Assembly: GCA_035345875.1 (NCBI GenBank)
Contig: DAORDH010000025.1
Span: forward strand, 1 to 64,000
Length of the DNA: 64,000 bases
Source of the DNA: UBA2033 sp035345875
GTDB lineage: Bacteria > Spirochaetota > Leptospiria > Leptospirales > Leptospiraceae
Direction: 5' to 3'
A program made the translations under genes and the position numbers. Positions 35,265 through 43,858 of the stretch are shown piece after piece. The notes beneath the pieces were generated by a model. It saw nothing but the letters and a program-made list of their open reading frames with translations. It was not told the origin of the DNA and searched no databases. The first letter of the stretch is position 1; each line of letters opens with the position of its first letter.

Positions 35265-36761
35265 ATGATTAAAGTTTCGAATGTGTATAAATCTTTTGGA
35301 AGTCAGGAGCTTTTTGAAGACCTGAGCTTTGCCGTTAACCGAGGAGAAAAAGTTGGACTCGTTGGTAGAAATGGTCATGGTAAATCGACATTATTTCAAA
35401 TGCTTCTTGGAAATCTAGAACCAGATAAAGGTGTTATAACTGTTCCTAAGAATTATAAAATTGGTCATTTGCAACAACATTTAAAATTCACAAAACCTAC
35501 AGTTCTAGAAGAATGCGCTCTCGGTCTTCCAGAAGGGGAAGAATACGAAACTTGGCAGGTGGAAAGAATTCTATCAGGTCTTGGATTCTCTGAAAAAGAT
35601 ATGGAAAGAAGCCCAGATGAATTTTCAGGAGGATATCAAATTAGAATGAATCTAGCAAAGCTTTTGGTTTCTAGACCAGACATGCTTATGTTAGATGAGC
35701 CAAATAACTATCTAGATATTGTTACGATTCGTTGGCTCGAAGAATTCTTGCGAGAATGGGAAGGAGAAATAATCCTTGTTACCCACGATAGAAGTTTTAT
35801 GGATGCAGTGGTTTCGCATGTCGTTGCCATTCACCGAAAAAAAGCAATTAAGACAGAAGGTGATACTGAAAAACTTTACAATCAAATCAATCAAGCAGAA
35901 GAAATTTACGAAAAGACTCGACTCAATGAAGCAAAAAAACGAAAACAAGAAGAAGTGTTTATCGCACGTTTTAAAGCAAAAGCCAGCTTTGCCAGTAGAA
36001 CTCAATCTCGTGTTAAAAAATTAGAAAAACAGGGAGAGATGAAAGCACTCGAAGCAATTGAAACACTTGAGCTTTATTTCAATGCAGCTCCTTTTTCAGC
36101 AAGTCAAATGCTATCCGCAGATGAAATCAAATTTTCCTATACAGGAAATCCTCCTTACTTAGTAGAAAATTTTTCTATCAGTGTAGGCAAACAAGATAGA
36201 ATTTGCATCATTGGAAAAAATGGAAAAGGTAAATCTACTCTACTCAAATTACTTGCTGGCGAGTTAGAACCGTTATCCGGTAAGATCAATAAACATCCTG
36301 TTTTAAAAGAAGGATATTTTGGCCAAACGAATAAACTCAACATGGAGGAAAGTAACACTGTAGTCGAAGAAATTAAAAGTGCAGATAAATCTTGCACGGA
36401 AAACTTAGCAAGAAGTATCGCCGGAGGTCTTATGTTCTCAGAAGATGCTGCCTTAAAAAAAATAAAGGTATTATCGGGAGGAGAAAAAAGTAGAGTGCTT
36501 CTCGGGAAAATCCTTGTTACCCCCTGCAATTTACTTTTCTTAGATGAGCCAACAAACCACTTAGATATGCAATCCTGTGATTCACTCATTGAAGCCATCG
36601 ATCAATTTGATGGAAGTGTAATCATGGTAACTCACAACGAGATGCATCTAAGAGCAGTTGCGACTAAGCTTATTGTTTTTGATAAAGATAAAATCTCTGT
36701 TTATGATGGCGGTTACGATGACTTCTTATCTGATGTAGGTTGGTCAGACGAGTCTCTTTAG
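35265..36761 (+). CDS. ABC-F family ATPase
   Basis: Two ABC ATPase domains in one chain with no membrane segment: Walker A GRNGHGKST and GKNGKGKST, signature motifs SGGYQIRMNLAKLL and LSGGEKSRVLLGK, Walker B LMLDEPNNYLD and LFLDEPTNHLD, joined by a charged helical linker (ABC-tran_Xtn). This is the ABC-F family, which acts on ribosomes in translation or antibiotic protection. The open frame begins at 35190, but family members start MIKVSNVYKSFG-like, so the ATG at 35265 is preferred, with GGAG just upstream. It sits between two toxin-antitoxin modules. Confidence 0.9.
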   Translation: MIKVSNVYKSFGSQELFEDLSFAVNRGEKVGLVGRNGHGKSTLFQMLLGNLEPDKGVITVPKNYKIGHLQQHLKFTKPTVLEECALGLPEGEEYETWQVERILSGLGFSEKDMERSPDEFSGGYQIRMNLAKLLVSRPDMLMLDEPNNYLDIVTIRWLEEFLREWEGEIILVTHDRSFMDAVVSHVVAIHRKKAIKTEGDTEKLYNQINQAEEIYEKTRLNEAKKRKQEEVFIARFKAKASFASRTQSRVKKLEKQGEMKALEAIETLELYFNAAPFSASQMLSADEIKFSYTGNPPYLVENFSISVGKQDRICIIGKNGKGKSTLLKLLAGELEPLSGKINKHPVLKEGYFGQTNKLNMEESNTVVEEIKSADKSCTENLARSIAGGLMFSEDAALKKIKVLSGGEKSRVLLGKILVTPCNLLFLDEPTNHLDMQSCDSLIEAIDQFDGSVIMVTHNEMHLRAVATKLIVFDKDKISVYDGGYDDFLSDVGWSDESL

Positions 36762-36783
36762 AAAAATGCTTTACAAATCATGA

Positions 36784-36808
36784 CATGTATAACACAATGT
36801 TATACATG
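36784..36808 (+). promoter_or_regulatory. Operator palindrome of the RHH/PIN module
   Basis: Perfect 10-bp arms CATGTATAAC and GTTATACATG separated by ACAAT, located 23 bp after the ABC-F stop. The last three bases of the right arm are the proposed ATG of the antitoxin. Ribbon-helix-helix antitoxins bind such symmetric sites to repress their own operon. TATAAC or TTATAC could supply the -10 box, but I could not find a matching -35. Confidence 0.65.
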
Positions 36809-37054
36809 TTAGCATTACGACTACCTATTGCGATTGAAGAGAAATTAGACGAAATCTCGAAAGCAGAGAAAAAAACAAAATCCCAACTGCTTCGAGAAGC
36901 GATCGAGCTATACTTTGATGCTTACCAAAAAAAAACCTCTGCCTTTGAATTAGGAAAAGAATTCTTTGGTAAATATGGAAGTGGCGTAAAAGACAATTCT
37001 GAAAATTACAAAAAAAGGTTAAAAGAGAGATGGAATGCAAAGCGCTCTTCTTGA
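36806..37054 (+). CDS. Ribbon-helix-helix (CopG-type) antitoxin
   Basis: The N-terminus MLALRLPIAIEEKLDEISKA followed by KTKSQLLREAIELYFDAYQ is a canonical ribbon-helix-helix DNA-binding domain; the C-terminal 35 residues, rich in Lys and Gly, probably bind the toxin. The open frame extends back to 36740 and contains Met codons at 36785 and 36806. The latter is preferred because it places the beta-strand at the very N-terminus and the operator just upstream. It overlaps the PIN toxin gene by 20 bp. Confidence 0.82.
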   Translation: MLALRLPIAIEEKLDEISKAEKKTKSQLLREAIELYFDAYQKKTSAFELGKEFFGKYGSGVKDNSENYKKRLKERWNAKRSS

Positions 37055-37439
37055 TGCAGGACCTCTGATTGCCCTCTTTGATAATTCAGACAAGCACCAC
37101 AAGAAAGTGTATCATTTTTTTCAGTCCTACGTTGGAAATTTATATACAACTTGGCCTGTGATCACAGAAACAATGCATTTCCTAAATTTTAATCCAAATG
37201 TGCAATCTGATTTTCTACAATGGCTTCAGAGAGACCCACTTCACATTCCAGAACACAATAAAGCAATTTTAGAAAAATTAAGAAAGCTAATTCTAAAATA
37301 CAAAAATGTTCCGATGGACTTAGCAGATGCAAGTCTTGTTTTACTATCCGAGGAAATGAATATCAAACATATCATCACTCTCGATTCAGATTATGCAATT
37401 TATAAAATGAATCGAAAGTCTTTTAAAAGTTTGCTTTAA
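37035..37439 (+). CDS. PIN-domain toxin
   Basis: A 134-residue PIN-domain protein. Acidic site residues are Asp7 (LLDAGPLIALFD), Glu in VITETMHF near 43, Asp in MDLADASL near 98 and Asp in TLDSDYAIY near 115. This subgroup (xDAGPLIAL) is usually paired with RHH antitoxins, as here. Its start lies within the antitoxin gene, overlapping 20 bp, so the two are translationally coupled. Its last 4 bp overlap the convergent acyltransferase gene. Confidence 0.87.
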   Translation: MQSALLDAGPLIALFDNSDKHHKKVYHFFQSYVGNLYTTWPVITETMHFLNFNPNVQSDFLQWLQRDPLHIPEHNKAILEKLRKLILKYKNVPMDLADASLVLLSEEMNIKHIITLDSDYAIYKMNRKSFKSLL

Positions 37440-38566
37440 AAAATTCCCTGCCATTTGAGTAGACCCGCAATTCCTAGTATCGGCATTCCATAAAATATAT
37501 TCTCGGGAGTCTTAGAGAGAGCCTCTAAATAGGAAGCATTGTCTAATGGAATTTTAAAATTTGTCTCTGACTTATAACGTCTTTCCAATTCTTGAAATAA
37601 TACAGGCCAACCAGAAGGCAGAATATATAAAATTTTATCTAGATTGTCTCTCCATATATCGCCTAACTCTTCGAGCATATAAGGATCTTTTCCATAAATT
37701 TCCACAGCAAGATCTAATTCTGTCTGCATTTGAAATTGAACAGAGTCTCTTAATGCATGAATTTCTTTTTTCTTGAGTTTCTCTAAGGGCTTATCGGTCA
37801 TCTCATAAAGTTTAATTGTCTTTCCTCGGTAATAAGTAAGCTTTGATGGCATTCCAAAGTAATAAACCCACGGTTGTAAAGCGACTAACGGTGTCAGTGG
37901 CCCCATTGGAAGAAATGGAATTCCTAGTTTATTAACAAGTTTATTTAGATCATCATTTTTATAACTATAAGGATTGATATATTCAGCATTTACAATCGAA
38001 ACAGGAATGATATCAGTTTTATATTTAATTGCCATACGAATAAAAGAACTGGAAAATTGTTGCAGTTGATATTTCTTATCAAAGCCCTTTCCGATGCCTG
38101 CAATTCCTTCTGGAAAAATTAAAACATTCGCATCTTTGATTTGCATCATAGTATCGAAGTTATCAAGCGTTGCATCCACTCCCCCCAAACGTTTCCAGAA
38201 ATTTTCTATAAAGTAAGGTTGCATATAACGTGAGGCAGATAAAGCAGGTGCTGTGAGTGCGCGTATCGAATTTTTCATTTGAAACTTATTTTGTTGAAAG
38301 ACTCTACCTGCAAAAATAATTGCATCCCAAGGAAAACCCATTCCTGAATGATTACATATATAAATGGCTGGAGCCTCTGGATTATTTCTTTCCGGAATAG
38401 TTTCGAAATTTATCATTCTAGATCTAAAATAGTATCTATCGAGAGGATCTAAAATATTAGTAGCCATTGCCTTTAAATAATCTAGATCAAAATGGCGATT
38501 AATGGATTCTAGGTTAGAAAAATTTGAACCGTTATTCGAAAGAGTTTTTTTAAAATTAGAATCCAT
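37436..38566 (-). CDS. PlsC-type lysophospholipid acyltransferase
   Basis: A 376-residue acyltransferase with the motif-I region ICNHSGMGFPWDA near residue 75, in which His and Asp form the catalytic pair with a longer spacing than HX4D, and the motif-III region VLIFPEGIAGIGKGF near 150. The FPEG motif binds glycerol phosphate. It has no obvious signal peptide but may associate with the membrane. Substrate specificity beyond lysophosphatidate or a related acceptor cannot be read. The PilZ gene lies 3 bp upstream and is probably co-transcribed. Confidence 0.82.
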   Translation of the reverse strand: MDSNFKKTLSNNGSNFSNLESINRHFDLDYLKAMATNILDPLDRYYFRSRMINFETIPERNNPEAPAIYICNHSGMGFPWDAIIFAGRVFQQNKFQMKNSIRALTAPALSASRYMQPYFIENFWKRLGGVDATLDNFDTMMQIKDANVLIFPEGIAGIGKGFDKKYQLQQFSSSFIRMAIKYKTDIIPVSIVNAEYINPYSYKNDDLNKLVNKLGIPFLPMGPLTPLVALQPWVYYFGMPSKLTYYRGKTIKLYEMTDKPLEKLKKKEIHALRDSVQFQMQTELDLAVEIYGKDPYMLEELGDIWRDNLDKILYILPSGWPVLFQELERRYKSETNFKIPLDNASYLEALSKTPENIFYGMPILGIAGLLKWQGIF

Positions 38567-38569
38567 TTC

Positions 38570-38941
38570 CTAGTCCTTGAGATAGTTAAATTTTATATAT
38601 TCAAAATCATTTTGAGATATTTCTTCTTTAAAGGCAATATTTAAGATATTAGAAAAATGAAGATTCTTTCCAATTTTTAAATAATGCTTTCTATTTTCAG
38701 AGAGTGGTTTAGCTGTTTTAACAACTCCTACCCTTTCGAAATTTTTGTCTTTGACCTGAAAATGAATTGTGACTTGATCTCCCATTTTGTGAGGAAGCAC
38801 AGATAAAACCATCATCCCACCAGTTCCAAGGTTTTGTATATAACAGTCTTTTTCCTGTTCCCCTTTTGTGTTTTTAAAATCACAAAAAGCTTCTAACGTA
38901 AGTCTTTGTGCTTTTCTTTTTTCAGAGAATTCTTGCGGCAT
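38570..38941 (-). CDS. PilZ-domain protein
   Basis: A 123-residue single-domain PilZ protein. The N-terminal RKAQR fits the RxxxR motif, and IQNLGTGGMMV corresponds to the (D/N)xSxxG motif with Ser replaced by Gly. PilZ domains bind cyclic di-GMP; the substitution may weaken binding. It is followed by the acyltransferase gene after 3 bp, hinting at second-messenger control of envelope lipid metabolism, though this is inference. Confidence 0.75.
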   Translation of the reverse strand: MPQEFSEKRKAQRLTLEAFCDFKNTKGEQEKDCYIQNLGTGGMMVLSVLPHKMGDQVTIHFQVKDKNFERVGVVKTAKPLSENRKHYLKIGKNLHFSNILNIAFKEEISQNDFEYIKFNYLKD

Positions 38942-39206
38942 AAATTAATCCTACTTTAAATTTGGAAATACCAACTCCAACCTCAATTCTTGTTATAAAT
39001 TTTGCAAGATGAAAAGTTTTTTATCATGAATTTCATTTCTTGATAAACAGATTTGGAATTGTTTGTTTGACTAATAACATTAGTTTAAAAACAATTGTGC
39101 TTACTTGCTCATTTCACTTTTTAATTTTATATGAGTAAGCTACTATTGATGAATTAGAAACTATTTCTCATTCTCTTTAGAATACTGAATTCATTTGGAA
39201 AATAAT

Positions 39207-39890
39207 ATGAAACATTTACTCCTTACTGTCCCATTTTTGATTCTAAGTCTATTTTGCTCGAGTGTTCAAAAAGTAGACCCAAAAGCTGATTTAGTAAATG
39301 GATTTACTCCTATTAAAAATGATGAACTAGCAAAACGATATGCGCCATTATTAAAGGCTGGTTCAATCTATGGAGATCCATTTGCCCTCTATTATAGAGC
39401 AAGTAAAGATGATGCAGGAAATACACATATAACCTACCACTTCGCTTGGGAAAAAGAAGAAAATACAACTTCTGGAATTGGTCCATTCTTTAGTCGCAAT
39501 ATTTACACTGGTGGGCTTAAATTACAAAAGACGATGTTCGGAAAAGGAGACTTAGAAATGGTTTCTTTAATCATCGATTCAAATGGAGTCATTCAACAAG
39601 TTGAATATGAAATTGCAGAAAATTATGATCCGAGTAAATTTGGAGTAAAACACAAACACGTCATACGCACAGAACCACATAAAGAATTACTCGCTTTTGA
39701 AGTAATGTCATGGAATCATTTATTCCAATACTTAGGAGATAAAAATGAATCTTCTCAAAACTTTCTGCAACTTACCCCTACTTATTTCACACAAAGTTTA
39801 TGGGAAGAATACACCATGATAAAAGAAAAAGAAGGTTTCTTCAGTAGAAACAGAGCTCATAAACCCTATGAAGTTGAGTATATAGAATAA
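39207..39890 (+). CDS. Lipoprotein of unknown function
   Basis: A signal peptide beginning at the ATG at 39207 (MKHLLLTVPFLILSLFC) ends in a lipobox-like LSLFC; the frame opening four codons earlier lacks support. The mature protein of about 210 residues is rich in aromatic and charged residues (THITYHFAWEKEE, TGGLKLQKTMFGKGDLEMVSLIID) and looks beta-rich. I do not recognise the family. It precedes recO by 8 bp, so it is probably part of the recO-argS-cinA transcript. Confidence 0.75.
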   Translation: MKHLLLTVPFLILSLFCSSVQKVDPKADLVNGFTPIKNDELAKRYAPLLKAGSIYGDPFALYYRASKDDAGNTHITYHFAWEKEENTTSGIGPFFSRNIYTGGLKLQKTMFGKGDLEMVSLIIDSNGVIQQVEYEIAENYDPSKFGVKHKHVIRTEPHKELLAFEVMSWNHLFQYLGDKNESSQNFLQLTPTYFTQSLWEEYTMIKEKEGFFSRNRAHKPYEVEYIE

Positions 39891-39898
39891 AGTTTGCG

Positions 39899-40663
39899 AT
39901 GTCTCTGTTAAAAGAAAAAGGAATTGTAGTTGCAACAAGACAGGTAGGGGAAGCAGATGCGGTCATCACAATTCTAGGTGAGTCCGGAACGAAAGCCAAG
40001 TATAAATTAAAAGGTATTAAAAAAAGTAAAAATAGACCTATTCTTGCAAGTGAATTAGGTGCGTTAATCGCGATTGACTACTATCAACATAAAAATGAGG
40101 AAATCCATAATATCAAAGAAGTAAGTTTGATAGAAAGATTCGAGAAGATAAAAGAGACTTACGAGGGTTATCTACTCATAACTTATTTTTGTGAACTAAT
40201 GGATACTATTTTACCAAATGGAGATAGCCATGAAAAATGCTTTGAGTTATTGAATGCAGCATTTCATGCAATCAATGAAGAAAATTTTCAACCTCTCATC
40301 TTGCCATTTTTCAAATTAAAATTATTATCAGTGCTTGGACTTGTCTCAAGGGAATTAATCTGTCATTCTTGTGAGGAAGATATGTTGCTTAAAAATGCAG
40401 CGAGTATCAATTCAATTCATTTAGACATTACGTGTGGAGATTGTATGCCCCCATCTAAAAATCAGATTTCAATCATTAAACTTATGGATCGAATCTTTAA
40501 ATCTAGATATGCAACTCTTTCCAAAGAGGAAACGCCGATTTCCCTCATTTCCCAATTAGATCAAATTTTAAATGATTATTTAAGAGCCTATTTAAATGTT
40601 ACCTTGAAGACTTTTGATTTATTTTATAAATCCTTAGGAGGCAAATATGAAATTCGCAATTAA
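39899..40663 (+). CDS. recO: DNA repair protein RecO
   Basis: RecO loads RecA together with RecR in gap repair and anneals single strands. The N-terminal OB fold is visible in KEKGIVVATRQVGEADAVITILGESGTKAKYKLKGIKKSKNR, and the helical C-terminal domain carries a CHSCEED...CGDC zinc finger near residues 160-182. Length, 254 aa, is normal. The start is a plain ATG after a lipoprotein gene. The next small gene starts within its last codons. Confidence 0.9.
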   Translation: MSLLKEKGIVVATRQVGEADAVITILGESGTKAKYKLKGIKKSKNRPILASELGALIAIDYYQHKNEEIHNIKEVSLIERFEKIKETYEGYLLITYFCELMDTILPNGDSHEKCFELLNAAFHAINEENFQPLILPFFKLKLLSVLGLVSRELICHSCEEDMLLKNAASINSIHLDITCGDCMPPSKNQISIIKLMDRIFKSRYATLSKEETPISLISQLDQILNDYLRAYLNVTLKTFDLFYKSLGGKYEIRN

Positions 40664-40862
40664 AACTGCTATAGCACTTGCTATGATTTCACTGATTCTA
40701 GGTTTTCTACTTAGGTATGCAGATCGAAATGAATACGAAATATTAAAACCAGAAGTGATCAATACGGAGGATGATCGGTCTAGCTGGGCTATTATTATGG
40801 ATGTCAAAAAGGATATATTTAAAAACATAGAAATGAATTGGCAGAAGAAGCACACGAAATGA
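40647..40862 (+). CDS. Small single-pass membrane protein
   Basis: A 71-residue product with one hydrophobic helix at about residues 5-24 (IKTAIALAMISLILGFLL), then a polar tail rich in acidic and basic residues. A textbook Shine-Dalgarno, TAGGAGG, precedes its ATG inside the end of recO, with a 17-bp overlap, and its TGA overlaps the argS start as ATGA. The tight coupling on both sides argues that it is real. I do not recognise it. Confidence 0.75.
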   Translation: MKFAIKTAIALAMISLILGFLLRYADRNEYEILKPEVINTEDDRSSWAIIMDVKKDIFKNIEMNWQKKHTK

Positions 40863-42610
40863 AAGAAAACGAAATTTTAAAAAACTTAGTATTAAAAGAA
40901 TTAGAAACTGCTGTTTCTAAATTTGTATCTGAATCTGATAAAGATAAATTAAAAATAAGAGTAGAATACTCCCGCAATGAAAAATTTGGAGATTACTCGA
41001 CTCCGTTTTTAATGGAAAATAAAGATCTGTTAGGTGATCCAAAGGCTAATAGTGATAAATTCCTAAACCTTTTCAAAGATGTTAAATTATTTTCAAAGGT
41101 TGATTTTACTCCACCTGGATTTATCAATTTTAAAATTGAAGATCAATTTTTACTCAATTATATTGATTCTTTTTTAACAGCGGCAAATGGTCCTTTTGCG
41201 CAAGTAGAGGAAAAAGAAAAAATCATTTTCGAATTTGTAAGCGCAAACCCAACAGGACCCTTAAATATTGTGTCTGCTCGTGCCGCAGCCACAGGGGATA
41301 CAATTTGCAATCTACTTTCCACGCTAGGACATACAGTCCATCGAGAGTTTTATGTAAATGATTATGGGAACCAAGTTTTCCTTTTAGGAGTTTCTTGCCT
41401 TTCAAGACTGAGAGAAAATTTATCCGGTGAGACTCTTACCATCCAAGAAGAAGGAGATACGACTCCAATTCAAACACTACTCGAAAAAAATATTCTACCC
41501 TCGGAAGGATATAGAGGAGAATATATAAAAGATGTAGCACTCAAGATTTATGCAGAATCGGATAAAAAGAGCACGATCGATAGTCTCCTTAAATCCAAAG
41601 AATACGAGAAGCTAGCAGAAAAATTTTCTGTTTGGGCTGTTGAAAAAAATCTAGAAGCACAAAAAGAAGACTTAGTATCTTTTGGAGTAAACTTTGATTT
41701 ATACTATAGCGAAAAGTCACTCCATGAGGCAAACAAAGTATTAGCCGTATTAGAAGATTTAAAAAAAGCAAATGATATAAAAGAAGAAGAAGGCAAACAG
41801 GTATTTACCTCAATCAAATATGGAGATGATAAAGATAGAGTTGTTGTAAGAGATGATGGGCGACCAACTTATCTTTTAGCAGATATCGCTTATCATAAAT
41901 CCAAAATGGATCGAGGCTTTACACAAATTATAAATATTTGGGGACCGGATCATCACGGATACATTGCGAGACTTAGAGGAGCTATGATTTCTCTAGGCTT
42001 TGCAGAATCTAGGTTCAAAGTTCTAATTGCACAACAAGTCAATCTAATTTCAAAAGGCGAGAAGTTAAAGATGAGTAAAAGACTTGGACAATTCCAGACA
42101 ATGAAAGATTTACTGGAATTTTTAGGAGAAAGCTCAAAAGACGTTGGACGCTATTTCTTTGTAATGAGATCCCTCGAGTCTCCTCTTGATTTTGATCTAG
42201 ACTTGGCAAAAGAAGAATCAGATAAAAATCCAGTCTTTTATATTCAATATGCTCATGCTCGAATTCATTCTATATTCAGAGAGACAGGCAATGAATACAG
42301 TTTTGAAAAATTAAAATCAATCTCTCTTACAGAAGAAAGACGATCTTTACTTTTCTGGGTATCTCGATTTCCTGAAGAGATACTAGATGCGGCAAAAAAC
42401 AGAGAACCTCATAGAGTTACAAATTACTTACAAAATCTAAGTAAAGCATTCACACGTTTCTATGGAGCTAAAGACAATCGTTTGAAAGATTGTGATGAGT
42501 CTACCCGTCTTGGACTCGCTTATATCTGCCAAGCATCTGCCAAAGCAATCAAAGAAGGATTAAGTATTCTAGGTATTAGTTCACCGGAAAAAATGGAAAG
42601 GAGCGCATAA
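40859..42610 (+). CDS. argS: Arginyl-tRNA synthetase
   Basis: Charges tRNA-Arg with arginine. The N-terminal Add-1 domain precedes FVSANPTGPLNIVSARAA at about residue 125, where the usual HIGH-type LHVGH reads LNIVS, and KMSKRLGQFQTM near 405, the KMSKS loop. The DALR anticodon-binding domain is at the C-terminus (YIQYAHARIHSIFRE). The ATG at 40859 is chosen, since it overlaps the upstream stop as ATGA; the frame opening at 40838 uses a TTG. Its own stop overlaps the cinA start by 1 bp. Confidence 0.95.
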   Translation: MKENEILKNLVLKELETAVSKFVSESDKDKLKIRVEYSRNEKFGDYSTPFLMENKDLLGDPKANSDKFLNLFKDVKLFSKVDFTPPGFINFKIEDQFLLNYIDSFLTAANGPFAQVEEKEKIIFEFVSANPTGPLNIVSARAAATGDTICNLLSTLGHTVHREFYVNDYGNQVFLLGVSCLSRLRENLSGETLTIQEEGDTTPIQTLLEKNILPSEGYRGEYIKDVALKIYAESDKKSTIDSLLKSKEYEKLAEKFSVWAVEKNLEAQKEDLVSFGVNFDLYYSEKSLHEANKVLAVLEDLKKANDIKEEEGKQVFTSIKYGDDKDRVVVRDDGRPTYLLADIAYHKSKMDRGFTQIINIWGPDHHGYIARLRGAMISLGFAESRFKVLIAQQVNLISKGEKLKMSKRLGQFQTMKDLLEFLGESSKDVGRYFFVMRSLESPLDFDLDLAKEESDKNPVFYIQYAHARIHSIFRETGNEYSFEKLKSISLTEERRSLLFWVSRFPEEILDAAKNREPHRVTNYLQNLSKAFTRFYGAKDNRLKDCDESTRLGLAYICQASAKAIKEGLSILGISSPEKMERSA

Positions 42611-43854
42611 TGCTAAGTATTCACATTATTTCAACTGGGACAGAAATTACATCTGGAAAAAGTGTAGATACAAATTCTACATGGATTGCAAATGAATTAA
42701 CAGGACTTGGGTTTTCAATCAATAAATTTCTAGCACTTCCAGACAAACCATTGTTAATCGAAGAAGAAATACGTTCGATCATGGCAAGACCTGGAGAAAA
42801 TCTAATCATCATGACTGGTGGACTTGGGGCAACAGATGATGACCATACTTTAAATGTTGTTTGTAAAATCGTTGAAAAAGATGCAGTCACAGATCAAAAG
42901 GCTCTCGACAAACTAACGTATTTTTCCGAGCAAAGAGGAAAAATGTATCAAGACCTACTGCCTGTTTCCAAAAGACAAACAACTATTCCTCTCGGTGCTC
43001 GTCCCTTAGACAATGATATAGGACTAGCACCCGGATTTTATTTAGAACTCAATACTACAACTAGACTTGCAGCGATGCCCGGTGTTCCAAAAGAGATGAA
43101 AAAAATGTTCAGTGATTATTTTCTTCCTTTGATGAAAAAAGATTATAACAAAGAAGATTTGCAAAGTCGATCTCGCTCCATCTGGGGAGTTACAGAAAGT
43201 ATTTTTCAAGCAACCTTTATCAAAAAACACCAGGAGTTAATCAACGAAGGGCTCGAATGGGGAGTTACTGCAAAGCCAGGACATATTAAAGTTACCTTCA
43301 AATCTACTTCTTCTGAAAGATTAAGAAAAATCATTTCATTTCTAGATACTGAGTATAAAGAAAAAATCGGAGATGAGATTTTTCTAGATATCCACTCTAT
43401 GTTAATCAGTTCTAAAAGAACAGTCTCCACTGCCGAGAGTTGCACTGGTGGGCTTGTTGGAAAAATTTTAACTGATATGTCTGGTTCTTCTGCTTACTAC
43501 CTCGGCTCTGTCGTTGCCTATCATAATGATATTAAGCAAAATATTCTAGGCGTAAAAAAATCAACTCTAGATACTGTTGGAGCCGTTAGTTCTGAGACTG
43601 CTATTGAAATGGCTGAAGGAGTTCAGCATAAATTCAACACAAATTATGCAATCTCTGTAACCGGTATAGCTGGACCGACAGGCGCAACAAAAGATAAAAA
43701 AGTAGGTCTTGTATATATTGGAATTAAAGCAAATCATGAAGAAACAAAAGTTTTCAGATATGAGATTCCATTGAGTAGAGATATATTTAGAGATTATGTT
43801 GCGAACATTGCGCTCTTTCATCTCTACCAAAAATTAAAACAGGACAATTTATAA
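42610..43854 (+). CDS. cinA: CinA-like NMN deamidase / competence-damage protein
   Basis: A two-domain CinA: a molybdopterin-binding-like (COG1058) domain at about 1-170, with ISTGTEITSGKSVDTNSTWIANEL and MTGGLGATDDDHT, and a C-terminal PncC-type NMN amidohydrolase at about 255-410 with TAESCTGGLVGKILTDMSGSSAYYLGSVVAY and VTGIAGPTGAT. The enzyme recycles NMN to nicotinate mononucleotide in the pyridine nucleotide cycle. It shares one base with argS (TAATG). Confidence 0.93.
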   Translation: MLSIHIISTGTEITSGKSVDTNSTWIANELTGLGFSINKFLALPDKPLLIEEEIRSIMARPGENLIIMTGGLGATDDDHTLNVVCKIVEKDAVTDQKALDKLTYFSEQRGKMYQDLLPVSKRQTTIPLGARPLDNDIGLAPGFYLELNTTTRLAAMPGVPKEMKKMFSDYFLPLMKKDYNKEDLQSRSRSIWGVTESIFQATFIKKHQELINEGLEWGVTAKPGHIKVTFKSTSSERLRKIISFLDTEYKEKIGDEIFLDIHSMLISSKRTVSTAESCTGGLVGKILTDMSGSSAYYLGSVVAYHNDIKQNILGVKKSTLDTVGAVSSETAIEMAEGVQHKFNTNYAISVTGIAGPTGATKDKKVGLVYIGIKANHEETKVFRYEIPLSRDIFRDYVANIALFHLYQKLKQDNL

Positions 43855-43858
43855 TACT

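Noticed and set aside
40838..40858. TTG start for argS
   Set aside because: The ATG at 40859 overlaps the upstream stop codon as ATGA and matches the family N-terminus.
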